Assembly (NCBI GenBank): GCA_002402295.1 | Contig: DHFO01000043.1 | Location: 21,101 to 85,100 of the forward strand | Source: Caldiserica bacterium UBA4822 | Lineage (GTDB): Bacteria > Caldisericota > Caldisericia > Cryosericales > Cryosericaceae | Direction of reading: 5' to 3' | DNA: 64,000 bases | Shown here: positions 49,680-57,173 of the stretch, piece after piece | How positions within the stretch are numbered: the first letter of the stretch is position 1 | How the letters are laid out: each line of letters opens with the position of its first letter | Translations under genes and position numbers: made by a program | The notes under the pieces: generated by a model | The model's input: only the letters and a program-made list of their open reading frames with translations | Told to the model about the DNA's origin: nothing | Database searches by the model: none

Positions 49680-52037
49680 ATGAACGAACGCATCGCACGT
49701 CTTCGGCAGCAGAGCCTTTCGACTGCGCCATCTTTGTCGCTGGAGCGAGCGCACCTTGTGACAGAGTTTGACCGGCAAGCACGCGGACTGTCAGCGCCCA
49801 TGTACCGCGCCCGGCTGCTGCAGTACGTCCTGGAACACAAGCAGTTGTACATTGGCCAGGATGAGCTGATTGTTGGCGAGCGCGGCCCCGCCCCCAAGGC
49901 TGTCCCGACCTACCCGGAACTGTGCTGCCACAGTATGGAGGACCTGGACGTCCTAAACAGCCGCGAGAAGATTTCGTACACAGTGGACGATGAGGCACGG
50001 CGCATTCAGCAGGAGGAGGTCATTCCCATGTGGCGGGGGCGGTCCATGCGCGACCGCATCTTTGCGCAGATGGAACCTGCCTGGAAGGACGCCTACGCAG
50101 CGGGCGTGTTCACGGAGTTCATGGAGCAACGTGCTCCGGGGCACACTGTGCTGGGCCATGTTATCTACCAGAAGGGCCTTTTGGAGCTCAAGCGGGAGGC
50201 GGGAGAGGCAGTGGCGCGCCTCGACTTCCTGAACGACCCGGGGGCGACGGCAAGGCGCGAGGAACTGCGCGCAATGATGGTGGCCGCAGATGCCATGGTG
50301 GCATATGCGGAACGCAACGCGGCACTGGCTCGTTCGATGGCCGAGACCGAGCCGGACCCGGCGCGCAAGGCCGAACTGCTGACGATTGCCGAAGTGTGCT
50401 CCTGGGTTCCCGCCCAAGCGCCCCGAACCTTCTACGAAGCGCTGCAGGCATACTGGTTCGTGCACCTCGGGGTTGTCACCGAGCTGAATACCTGGGATTC
50501 CTTCTGCCCTGGTCGTCTGGACCAGCACCTGGAGCCGTTCTACACACGGGAGGTTCAAGAGGGCAGCCTTCAGCGCGAGCGGGCCATGGAGCTGCTGGAA
50601 TGCCTGTGGGTCAAGGTCAACAACCAGCCGGCGCCGCCCAAGGTGGGCGTCACCGCCGCGGAGAGCGGCACGTATACGGACTTCTGCAACATCAACGTTG
50701 GAGGCCTGCGCCCCGACGGGTCAGACGGAGTGAACGACGTCAGCTATCTGCTGCTCGACGTCATCGATGAAATGCACCTGCTGCAGCCGTCCTCCAACAT
50801 CCAGCTGAGCCGGAAGAGCCCCGACCGTTTCCTGCGGCGCGCTGCGCGCATCATCCGTGAGGGGTGGGGACAGCCCTCGGTGTTCAATGCGGACATGGTC
50901 GTGGAGGAGCTGCTGAGGCAGGGCAAGTCCGTCGTCGACGCCCGCATGGGAGGGACATCCGGTTGCGTGGAGACGGGTGCCTTTGGCCGGGAGGCATATA
51001 TCCTTACCGGTTACCTCAACCTCCCCAAGATTCTTGAAGTGACCCTGCACGACGGCCTGGACCCGCGGACGGGCAAGACCATCGGGCAGCGGACTGGCGA
51101 CCCGCGTTCCTTTGCAACCTATGACGAGCTCTACCAGGCCTTCACGACACAGCTGCGCCACTTCGTGGACATCAAGGTCCGGGGCAACAACGTCATTGAG
51201 CGCCTCTACGCCGAGCACATGCCAGCCCCCTTCCTCTCGCTGTTCGTGGACGACTGTATCGCGCGCGGCCGTGATTACAACGACGGTGGACCGCGGTACA
51301 ACTCCACCTACATCCAGATTACGGCGCCGGGAAGCTGCACAGATAGTCTGTCGGCCTTGAAATGCCACGTGTTCGACAAGCGTGACCTGACCATGGACGA
51401 AGTCCTGACGGCTATCGACGCCGACTTCGTGGACCATGAGAGGACCCGCCTGGTCCTGTGGAATCAGTCACCCAAGTATGGCAACGACGACCCCGCAGCG
51501 GATGACATCGTTGCACAACTGTTCGATACGGTGTTCGACAGCATCGACGGACGTCCCAGTACGAAGGGCGGCACGTATCACGTCAACTATCTTTCCACGA
51601 CGGTCCATGTCTACTTCGGTTCGGTGACGGGTGCGATGCCAGATGGTAGACGCGCTGGCGTGGCGCTGTCCGATGGCATCTCGCCGGTCCAGGGCGCCGA
51701 CCGCAAGGGGCCTACAGCAGTCATACGGTCAGCCGCGCGTATGGACCATGTCCGCACAGGGGGAACCCTGCTCAACCAGAAGTTCTCACCTGCGCTGGTC
51801 GAAGGGGATATCGGACTGGACGGGCTGACGCACTTGATACGCAGCTACTTCACCCTAGGCGGGCACCATATCCAGTTCAATGTTGTCACGGCTGCGACCC
51901 TGCGTGCCGCCCAGGCGGAACCGGACAAGTACCGCGACCTGATCGTCCGGGTCGCCGGCTACAGCGACTTCTTCTGTGACTTGACGCAAGGCCTGCAGGA
52001 CGAGATTATCGCCCGCACCGAACAACAGTCTCTGTAA
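49680..52037 (+). CDS. hypD: trans-4-hydroxy-L-proline dehydratase (glycyl radical enzyme)
   Basis: 785 aa. Matches the C. difficile HypD (about 790 aa) along the whole length as remembered. Examples are TYPELCCHSMEDLDVL, FTEFMEQRAPGHTVLG, FVHLGVVTELNTWDSFCPGRLDQHLEPFY, LWVKVNNQPAPPKVG, the active-site GGTSGCVETGAFGREAY (Cys429, Glu431) and the glycyl radical loop RVAGYSDFF (Gly760). It dehydrates trans-4-hydroxyproline to pyrroline-5-carboxylate, which is reduced to proline and fermented. Oxygen-sensitive. The activating enzyme precedes it by 1 base. The stop overlaps a REP-like repeat. Confidence 0.93.
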   Translation: MNERIARLRQQSLSTAPSLSLERAHLVTEFDRQARGLSAPMYRARLLQYVLEHKQLYIGQDELIVGERGPAPKAVPTYPELCCHSMEDLDVLNSREKISYTVDDEARRIQQEEVIPMWRGRSMRDRIFAQMEPAWKDAYAAGVFTEFMEQRAPGHTVLGHVIYQKGLLELKREAGEAVARLDFLNDPGATARREELRAMMVAADAMVAYAERNAALARSMAETEPDPARKAELLTIAEVCSWVPAQAPRTFYEALQAYWFVHLGVVTELNTWDSFCPGRLDQHLEPFYTREVQEGSLQRERAMELLECLWVKVNNQPAPPKVGVTAAESGTYTDFCNINVGGLRPDGSDGVNDVSYLLLDVIDEMHLLQPSSNIQLSRKSPDRFLRRAARIIREGWGQPSVFNADMVVEELLRQGKSVVDARMGGTSGCVETGAFGREAYILTGYLNLPKILEVTLHDGLDPRTGKTIGQRTGDPRSFATYDELYQAFTTQLRHFVDIKVRGNNVIERLYAEHMPAPFLSLFVDDCIARGRDYNDGGPRYNSTYIQITAPGSCTDSLSALKCHVFDKRDLTMDEVLTAIDADFVDHERTRLVLWNQSPKYGNDDPAADDIVAQLFDTVFDSIDGRPSTKGGTYHVNYLSTTVHVYFGSVTGAMPDGRRAGVALSDGISPVQGADRKGPTAVIRSAARMDHVRTGGTLLNQKFSPALVEGDIGLDGLTHLIRSYFTLGGHHIQFNVVTAATLRAAQAEPDKYRDLIVRVAGYSDFFCDLTQGLQDEIIARTEQQSL

Positions 52038-52075
52038 CATCACGGGGACGGTTCCGTTTTCACCGCAATGTTACA
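52033..52075. repeat. REP-like palindromic repeat, copy A
   Basis: 43 bases: TGTAACAT (52033-52040) and ATGTTACA (52068-52075) flank a core GGGGACGGTTCCGTTTT. It lies between hypD and the arsenite transporter and contributes the stop codon of each: hypD TAA at 52035-52037 and the TGA of the opposite gene at 52060-52062. Related copies are at 53627, 55335 and 59511. Confidence 0.85.
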
Positions 52076-53166
52076 GTCTCCGGACTGAGCAGGGCGCCTG
52101 CGCGGACGTCGTCCGCGGTACGCGCGTCCGGGAACCAGTGCCGTGTCCTCTGAGCGATGGACACCAGGCTGAGCATGACCGGTACCTCGGTCAGCACGCC
52201 CACTGTCGTTGCCAACGCTGCTCCAGAGTTGATGCCCCAGAGTGAGATAGCAACGGCAACAGCAAGTTCGAAGAAATTGCTGGCCCCTATCATGGCAGCG
52301 GGTGCCGAGATCCGGTATGGCACCTTGAGCAGTTTGCAGGCGCCATAGGCAATCCAGAAGATGAGGTATGTCTGCAGAGTAAAGGGGACTGCAATGAGCA
52401 GGATGTTGACCCAGTTGGCTGTGATGGTGTCGCCCTGGAATGAAAAGATGAGCAAGAGCGTCGCAAGCAGTGCGACCACCGTGACCGGCTGCCACCTGGG
52501 CAGGAACACCTGGTCGTACCACTCCTGACCATGCGAGCGGATAAGTGTGCGTCTCGTCAGGGCACCACCCGCAAGAGGTATGACGACAAACAGAATGACC
52601 GAGAGGAACAGTGTCGGGTACGGCACGCTAACGCCGCCTACCCCCAGGAGGAGCGCCACAAGAGGAATGAACAGGAAGAGAATCACAAGGTCATTGATGG
52701 CCACCTGCACCAGGGTATGCGCTGGGTCGCCACCCGAGAGGTAACTCCACACGAACACCATCGCAGTACATGGCGCAGCTCCCAGGAGGACCGCGCCTGC
52801 GATGTATTGCTTCACCAGGTCAGGGCTCAGTATCTGCTGGTAGAAAACGCGGAAAAACAGGGACGCAAGCGCGAACATGGTGAAAGGCTTGATGGCCCAG
52901 TTGACAATCAGTGTAATGAGCAGGCCGATTGGGTTTCGGCCCACGCGCTTGATACTGCCAAAGTCAATCTGCAGCATCATGGGGTAGATCATGAGCCAGA
53001 TGAGCACCGCTACGGGCAGTGAGATGTTGTAGACCGTCATGCGGTCGAGAGCCCCCACAACGCCAGGCAGGAGCCGGCCAAGAATGACTCCACCGACCAT
53101 GCACAGCGCTACCCAGAGACTGAGATATTTCTGAAAGATCCCAAGCCCTGCTTTATGCTCTTTCAT
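52060..53166 (-). CDS. arsB: Arsenite efflux transporter, ACR3 type
   Basis: 368 aa from the ATG at 53166 after GGGAGGTCG; a longer frame to 53346 would run through the arsR gene. Ten helices of the bile acid/ACR3 superfamily: LSLWVALCMVGGVILGRLLP, NISLPVAVLIWLMIYPMMLQIDF, AVLLGAAPCTAMVFVWSYL with the essential Cys, AINDLVILFLFIPLVALLLG and GASNFFELAVAVAISLWG. Exports As(III). The last codons VTLR-stop are encoded by the REP-like repeat. Preceded by arsR in overlapping arrangement. Confidence 0.92.
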   Translation of the reverse strand: MKEHKAGLGIFQKYLSLWVALCMVGGVILGRLLPGVVGALDRMTVYNISLPVAVLIWLMIYPMMLQIDFGSIKRVGRNPIGLLITLIVNWAIKPFTMFALASLFFRVFYQQILSPDLVKQYIAGAVLLGAAPCTAMVFVWSYLSGGDPAHTLVQVAINDLVILFLFIPLVALLLGVGGVSVPYPTLFLSVILFVVIPLAGGALTRRTLIRSHGQEWYDQVFLPRWQPVTVVALLATLLLIFSFQGDTITANWVNILLIAVPFTLQTYLIFWIAYGACKLLKVPYRISAPAAMIGASNFFELAVAVAISLWGINSGAALATTVGVLTEVPVMLSLVSIAQRTRHWFPDARTADDVRAGALLSPETVTLR

Positions 53167-53587
53167 CGCGACCTCCCTTTCCTCGAGAATGACAGTGTTG
53201 TGGAGCTGCATTGGTGCCCTCACGAGCAAGACGTCGTCCCTGTTGTCGGCGCGTGCACACATCTGCGGGAAGCGCTGTGAGTCTCGCCAGGTCCGAAGAA
53301 AACGCCGATCGGGTCTCATGGACGACGGCACGGACGAAGCCTGCAATATCAGCAGGGAGATTCTGCGTCAGCGCGTAGTGTGTCCAGTAGCTGTGCCGAT
53401 AGGAGACAATCAACCCGCTGGCAACCAGCAGCTTGAGATGGCCCGAGATGTTTGCCTGAGATTGACCAAGCGTCTCTGTGAGTTCGCAGACGCACAGATT
53501 CCGCTCCGCAAGCAACGTAACGATGCGGGCGCGCGTGGTGTCTCCCAGGGCCCGCGCTATTACGACGGCATCAACTGTATCGGTCAT
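53153..53587 (-). CDS. arsR: ArsR-family repressor of the arsenite transporter
   Basis: 144 aa. Winged helix with LLAERNLCVCELTETLGQSQANISGHLKLLVASGLI; the CVC pair at the start of the DNA-recognition helix is the usual As(III) site of ArsR. The C-terminus is rich in His and Arg (RRQQGRRLAREG, QHCHSRG). The last 14 bases overlap the arsB start, so the transporter is translated from the same message. The gene starts just after TATTCT, 9 bases before the ATG, without a clear ribosome binding site. Confidence 0.9.
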   Translation of the reverse strand: MTDTVDAVVIARALGDTTRARIVTLLAERNLCVCELTETLGQSQANISGHLKLLVASGLIVSYRHSYWTHYALTQNLPADIAGFVRAVVHETRSAFSSDLARLTALPADVCTRRQQGRRLAREGTNAAPQHCHSRGKGGRDERA

Positions 53588-53626
53588 ATGCGATATAGAA
53601 TAGGCTCCCGCCCAATCTTGTCAACG

Positions 53627-53666
53627 GTACCACCCGGCGACGGTTCCATCTTTTGTCCGGTGGTAC
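53627..53666. repeat. REP-like palindromic repeat, copy B
   Basis: GTACCACCCGG (53627-53637) and CCGGTGGTAC (53657-53666) flank the core CGACGGTTCCATCTTTT. It lies in the divergent gap between two arsR-type genes, upstream of both. The least conserved of the four copies (40 bases). Confidence 0.7.
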
Positions 53667-53683
53667 ACACTGTCCGGCTTCGC

Positions 53684-53746
53684 TTGACACGGAGCCCTGC
53701 TGCTCTAAGATATCAATGGACATTATATCAATCAGAGTTGAGATAT
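53684..53746 (+). promoter_or_regulatory. Promoter and operator of the second ArsR gene
   Basis: TTGACA (53684-53689), a 16-base spacer and TAAGAT (53706-53711). Two direct ATATCAAT boxes at 53710-53717 and 53725-53732 follow. The second pairs with TTGAGATAT (53738-53746) as an imperfect inverted repeat with a 6-base gap that reaches into the ATG at 53745. The spacing resembles ArsR/SmtB-type operators. Confidence 0.65.
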
Positions 53747-54071
53747 GGACGAGCGAGTCTCTGAATGTGAGAACAGGACAAGGGACGCCGACTGGGGTGC
53801 GGGGCAGGACGAGCAGGCACAACTGGTTTCGGTTCTCACAGAGCAGCAGCGCATTAGGATACTCAGGCTCCTGCGGGATGGGGAACTCTGTGTCTGCGAG
53901 ATCGAACGGTCCCTGGGCATTGCGCAGAATCTGGTGTCACACCACCTGCGGATCCTTCGTGACACTGGCCTGGTTACTTCCCGCAGAGAGGGTCAGTTTG
54001 TGTTCTACAGGAGACAGGAGGAGCGCGTGAAGCAGCTTGTGTCATTTCTCAACAATCTCTTGGGTACCTAG
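53745..54071 (+). CDS. ArsR-family transcriptional regulator, second copy
   Basis: 108 aa. The core EQQRIRILRLLRDGELCVCEIERSLGIAQNLVSHHLRILRDTGLVTSRREGQFVFYR is a complete ArsR winged helix with the ELCVCE metal-binding start. It differs in sequence from the repressor at 53153-53587. It heads a unit with a small thioredoxin-like protein and a permease, and its operator overlaps its own start. Probably senses arsenic or another thiophilic agent. A 10-base gap to the next gene. Confidence 0.9.
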   Translation: MDERVSECENRTRDADWGAGQDEQAQLVSVLTEQQRIRILRLLRDGELCVCEIERSLGIAQNLVSHHLRILRDTGLVTSRREGQFVFYRRQEERVKQLVSFLNNLLGT

Positions 54072-54080
54072 GAGGAATCC

Positions 54081-54323
54081 ATGCATATCGAAATCCTTGG
54101 TTCAGGGTGTGCCCGCTGTCACAGCCTCGAGGCAAACGTGCGGAAGGCTCTGCAGTTGCTTGGCAAGGAAGCCCAGGTAACGGCCGTGACGGACATGGCG
54201 CAGATCATGGCGTATGGCGTGATGTCCATGCCGGCGCTGGTCGTTGACGGCAAGGTGCTTGCGAGCGGACGGGTGCTTTCGCCAGAGGAAGTAAAGCGGG
54301 CGCTCGTGAGCGCAGGCATCTGA
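54081..54323 (+). CDS. Small thioredoxin-fold protein (CXXC redox disulfide)
   Basis: 80 aa, ATG after AGGAGGAATCC. IEILGSGCARCHSLEANVRKAL carries the redox pair CARC, followed by YGVMSMPALVVDGKVLASGRVLSPEEVKRAL with a cis-Pro in SMPALVV. It belongs to the redox-active disulfide 2 family often found next to permeases of the ArsP/DUF318 type. It may supply reducing power or shuttle arsenic. Middle gene of a three-gene unit. Confidence 0.9.
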   Translation: MHIEILGSGCARCHSLEANVRKALQLLGKEAQVTAVTDMAQIMAYGVMSMPALVVDGKVLASGRVLSPEEVKRALVSAGI

Positions 54324-54359
54324 TTCCTGCTCTCCAGAACTTGGACTGACAGGAGTTCC

Positions 54360-55307
54360 ATGCTCACTCTGGTTGCCGACTGGTTTACGTATGTTCTGCT
54401 GCGCATGCCGCATGGCACAGTTCTGAGCGGCGCAGTACAGTTCTTTGTCTATGACATCATCAAAATCTATCTCCTGCTGGCAGGAGTCATCTTCGCTGTG
54501 GGCCTGGTTCAGACGTGGCTGCCGCCCGAAGCAATCAGAGGGGTCCTTGCCCGCCACAGCAGACTGATGAGCCATGTCCTTGCCAGCCTCATGGGAGCCG
54601 TTGCGCCGTTCTGTTCCTGTTCTGCGGTCCCCATGTTCATCGGATTCGTAGAGTCGGGCGTTCCCCTCGGTGTCACCATGACATTTCTGATTGCAAGTCC
54701 GATGATCACGCCATCCGGCGTGGTACTGCTCTGGGGGCTCTTCGGTGCCGGGACCGCGGCTCTGTATGTCGCCTTTGGTCTCATCATTTCTGTTGTGAGC
54801 GGCCTCATCATTGGACGTCTCCATCTCGAACACTGGGTCGAGGATTATGTCTACCAGACAAAGGTCGGCGGGCACCCTGTCGCTACGCTTTCCCTCCACG
54901 AGCGACTGCGGGTAGGCTGGAACTATGTTCGGGAAATCTTCCGCCGTGTGGCCCCCTGGGTCGCAGCGGGCGTGGCCATCGGGGCGTTTATCCATGGATA
55001 TGCCCCGGCCGACCTCCTTGTCCGGTACGCCGGAGCGGACAACCCCCTGGGAGTCCTTATTGCAGTCCTCATCGGGATTCCACTCTACTCGAACGCGGAA
55101 GGGGTCATCCCTATCGTGCAGGCACTGTGGGCCAAGGGCCTTCCGCTCGGAACAGCGCTGGCATTCATGATGGCCGTCACGGGACTGTCGGTGCCGGAGT
55201 CACTCATTCTTCGCCGCGTTCTGAAACCCAAACTCCTTGCCACATTCATCGGCATCGTCGGGGTGAGTATTATCGTGGTCGGCTACCTGTTCAACCTGGT
55301 CATGTGA
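54360..55307 (+). CDS. Permease of the ArsP/DUF318 type
   Basis: 315 aa with about eight helices. Core motif LMGAVAPFCSCSAVPMFIGFVESGVPLGVTMTFLIASPMITP, including the CSC pair of this family, and a repeat LLVRYAGADNPLGVLIAVLIGIPLYSNAEGVIPIVQALWAKG. ArsP members export organoarsenicals; related YraQ-type proteins have no known substrate. The neighbouring ArsR and thioredoxin-like protein suggest a role in arsenic resistance. The start follows ACAGGAGTTCC. Confidence 0.88.
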   Translation: MLTLVADWFTYVLLRMPHGTVLSGAVQFFVYDIIKIYLLLAGVIFAVGLVQTWLPPEAIRGVLARHSRLMSHVLASLMGAVAPFCSCSAVPMFIGFVESGVPLGVTMTFLIASPMITPSGVVLLWGLFGAGTAALYVAFGLIISVVSGLIIGRLHLEHWVEDYVYQTKVGGHPVATLSLHERLRVGWNYVREIFRRVAPWVAAGVAIGAFIHGYAPADLLVRYAGADNPLGVLIAVLIGIPLYSNAEGVIPIVQALWAKGLPLGTALAFMMAVTGLSVPESLILRRVLKPKLLATFIGIVGVSIIVVGYLFNLVM

Positions 55308-55334
55308 CGCCTGGCATGTGCCGGGCGTTTCCGA

Positions 55335-55377
55335 CTGTACCACAGGTGGAAGCGGAACCGTCCCTGGGATGGTACAG
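55335..55377. repeat. REP-like palindromic repeat, copy C
   Basis: CTGTACCA (55335-55342) and TGGTACAG (55370-55377) flank a core GCGGAACCGTCCC in the opposite orientation to copies A and B. 43 bases. Its right end overlaps the left arm of the next terminator. Confidence 0.8.
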
Positions 55378-55410
55378 CCGCCCGCACAGGTGAGGTCCGG
55401 GCGGCTGTAC
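55372..55410. terminator. Terminator between the permease gene and pxpC
   Basis: GTACAGCCGCCCG (55372-55384) and its exact complement at 55398-55410 form a 13-bp stem with a 13-base loop, between convergent genes ending at 55307 and 55444. No T-run is clear. Confidence 0.65.
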
Positions 55411-55443
55411 GGCTGAGAGGAGGGTACCTTCCTTCTGACGCGG

Positions 55444-56376
55444 CTATTCCTCCAGGTGCCAGCAGACCTGTCTCATGCGTTCTTCGTAGCGTCGATATTC
55501 TTCGTTGGCCTCGCGGACGGAAACCGCCTTGAACCGAATCAGACTGCCAAGGGAGGCCTGCGCCACCTTGGTGATGTCGGGCGTTACAACAGTTGCTATC
55601 TTGGTGTACCCACCCGTCGTCTGGTGGTCCGCAAGCATGATGATGGGCTGGTCATCCCCCGTCACCTGCACGGCGCCGAGAGGAATGCCGTCTGAGATGA
55701 TATCAGTTCCCTTGACGTGCTGGATGGTCTCCCCCTGCAGGCGGTAACCCATGCGGTCCGAACTGTTGGTTACCTCGTAGGCATTGCCCAGGAAGGCAGC
55801 GATGCCATGCTCGGTAAACCAGTCATCCTGGGGGCCCAGTACCACAGTCGCGGTGATTTCCGTGGGGTAGAGTGGCATGTACGCGTCGTCCAGTTGGCGC
55901 CCCGGCGTACCTGCGCCACCTGTGCCAACCGGCAGGATGTCACCCTTCCGCAGGGCCCTGCCGTCGAGACCGCCAATCCTGCCGCGCAGGTAGGTCGACC
56001 TGCTCCCCATGACCACCGGCACATCTATCCCTCCTGCTACTGCCAGGTAGCCGATGCGGCCGGAGACGACGCCTCCGAGCGCCAGCGTGTCGCCAGGAAC
56101 GGCCTTGCAGGAATGCCACAGGGGAACGGGCAGGTCGTTGAGGGTTGGCGTGAAGTCACCGCCCGTGAGTGCGAAGGTCACCACCTCCTCGAACTCAATC
56201 GTGGGTCCCATGAGCGTGAACTCGAGCGACGCTTCGCCCCCCCGGTTGCCTACCAGAACGTTTCCCAGTCTGTATGCATACGGGTCGCAGGCGCCAGCGG
56301 TTGCCATGCCAAACGCCTGATAGCCGAACCTGCCACTGTCTTCAATGAGTGTGATGCCCGGTTGCAGGATTCTCAT
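55444..56376 (-). CDS. pxpC: 5-oxoprolinase subunit PxpC (biotin-dependent carboxyltransferase fold)
   Basis: 310 aa; ATG overlaps the pxpB stop (ATGA). Cyclophilin-like KipA/PxpC family: ITLIEDSGRFGYQAFGMATAGACDPYAYRLGNVLVGN, EFTLMGPTIEFEEV, GYLAVAGGIDVP, TSDGIPLGAVQVTGDDQPIIMLADHQTTGGYTKIA. With PxpA and PxpB it hydrolyses 5-oxo-L-proline to L-glutamate using ATP. Last gene of the four-gene operon. Confidence 0.93.
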   Translation of the reverse strand: MRILQPGITLIEDSGRFGYQAFGMATAGACDPYAYRLGNVLVGNRGGEASLEFTLMGPTIEFEEVVTFALTGGDFTPTLNDLPVPLWHSCKAVPGDTLALGGVVSGRIGYLAVAGGIDVPVVMGSRSTYLRGRIGGLDGRALRKGDILPVGTGGAGTPGRQLDDAYMPLYPTEITATVVLGPQDDWFTEHGIAAFLGNAYEVTNSSDRMGYRLQGETIQHVKGTDIISDGIPLGAVQVTGDDQPIIMLADHQTTGGYTKIATVVTPDITKVAQASLGSLIRFKAVSVREANEEYRRYEERMRQVCWHLEE

Positions 56377-57110
56377 GCCGCACCGCCTTGCCGGATGACC
56401 TCTGGCTGATATTCGCCACGCTCGACCTGTCCGGCGATGGCACTGAACTCACGTTCCTCTATCCTCCGAAATCGGATGTAGCCTCCTACGCTGGGCAGAA
56501 TGGGGGGATCGCGATGCGGGTCGTACAGTCGTATGGGCGTCAGACCGATGAGGCGCCAGCCGCCAGGACTGTCGATAGGGTAGATACCGGTCTGCTTGCC
56601 GGCAATGCCGACGGACCCGGCCGGGATCCGTTCCCGCGGGCGCTCCAGCCGAGGGGTCGCGATACGTTCATCCATGCCACCCAGGTACGTGAAACCGGGA
56701 GTGAACCCGAGCATGTAAATGAGATAATCACGCGACGCGTGCAGCGCGATGACGTCTTCTTCGGACATGCCTGCGTGCTCCGCAACAAACGGCAAGTCAG
56801 GTCCTGCCTCTCCTCCGTACAGGACGGGTACGACGAGGATGTCTCCCTTTGCCGCCGCGTGCACGTCCAGGCGGCTGAAGAGGCTGGCAAGTGTGTGGAC
56901 CATCTCATCAAACCCCGAGACCATCGGGTCGTAGATAATCAGAATGGATCGGTACGAGGGAATCGTTTCCCTGATGCCGGGAACCTGTTCCCTGGAGATG
57001 GACTCGACGAGACTGCGGATGACCATGCTGCATGGCTCCTCAATCGCGTCGCCGAGCTCCATGACCAGTGCCTGGTCCCCTGCTGGCAAGAACCTGGGTT
57101 CACTGTACAT
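56373..57110 (-). CDS. pxpB: 5-oxoprolinase subunit PxpB (KipI family)
   Basis: 245 aa from the ATG at 57110 (a GTG at 57113 is also possible) with a GGGGTGAG site. Allophanate hydrolase subunit 1 fold: FLPAGDQALVMELGD, VPGIRETIPSYRSILIIYDP, VVPVLYGGEAGPDLPFVAEHAGMSEEDVIALH, YMLGFTPGFTYLGGMDERI, VGIAGKQTGIYPIDSPGGW. Forms the PxpBC complex that transfers phosphate to 5-oxoproline. Operon order in this window is pxpA, Nramp-like, pxpB, pxpC, as in B. subtilis ycsF-ycsG-kipI-kipA. Confidence 0.93.
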   Translation of the reverse strand: MYSEPRFLPAGDQALVMELGDAIEEPCSMVIRSLVESISREQVPGIRETIPSYRSILIIYDPMVSGFDEMVHTLASLFSRLDVHAAAKGDILVVPVLYGGEAGPDLPFVAEHAGMSEEDVIALHASRDYLIYMLGFTPGFTYLGGMDERIATPRLERPRERIPAGSVGIAGKQTGIYPIDSPGGWRLIGLTPIRLYDPHRDPPILPSVGGYIRFRRIEEREFSAIAGQVERGEYQPEVIRQGGAA

Positions 57111-57173
57111 CACTCACCCCTTCCGGACGTCTGCACTCATTCGACTGGTGGAACGCCACGGCCAGCGGGGTGC

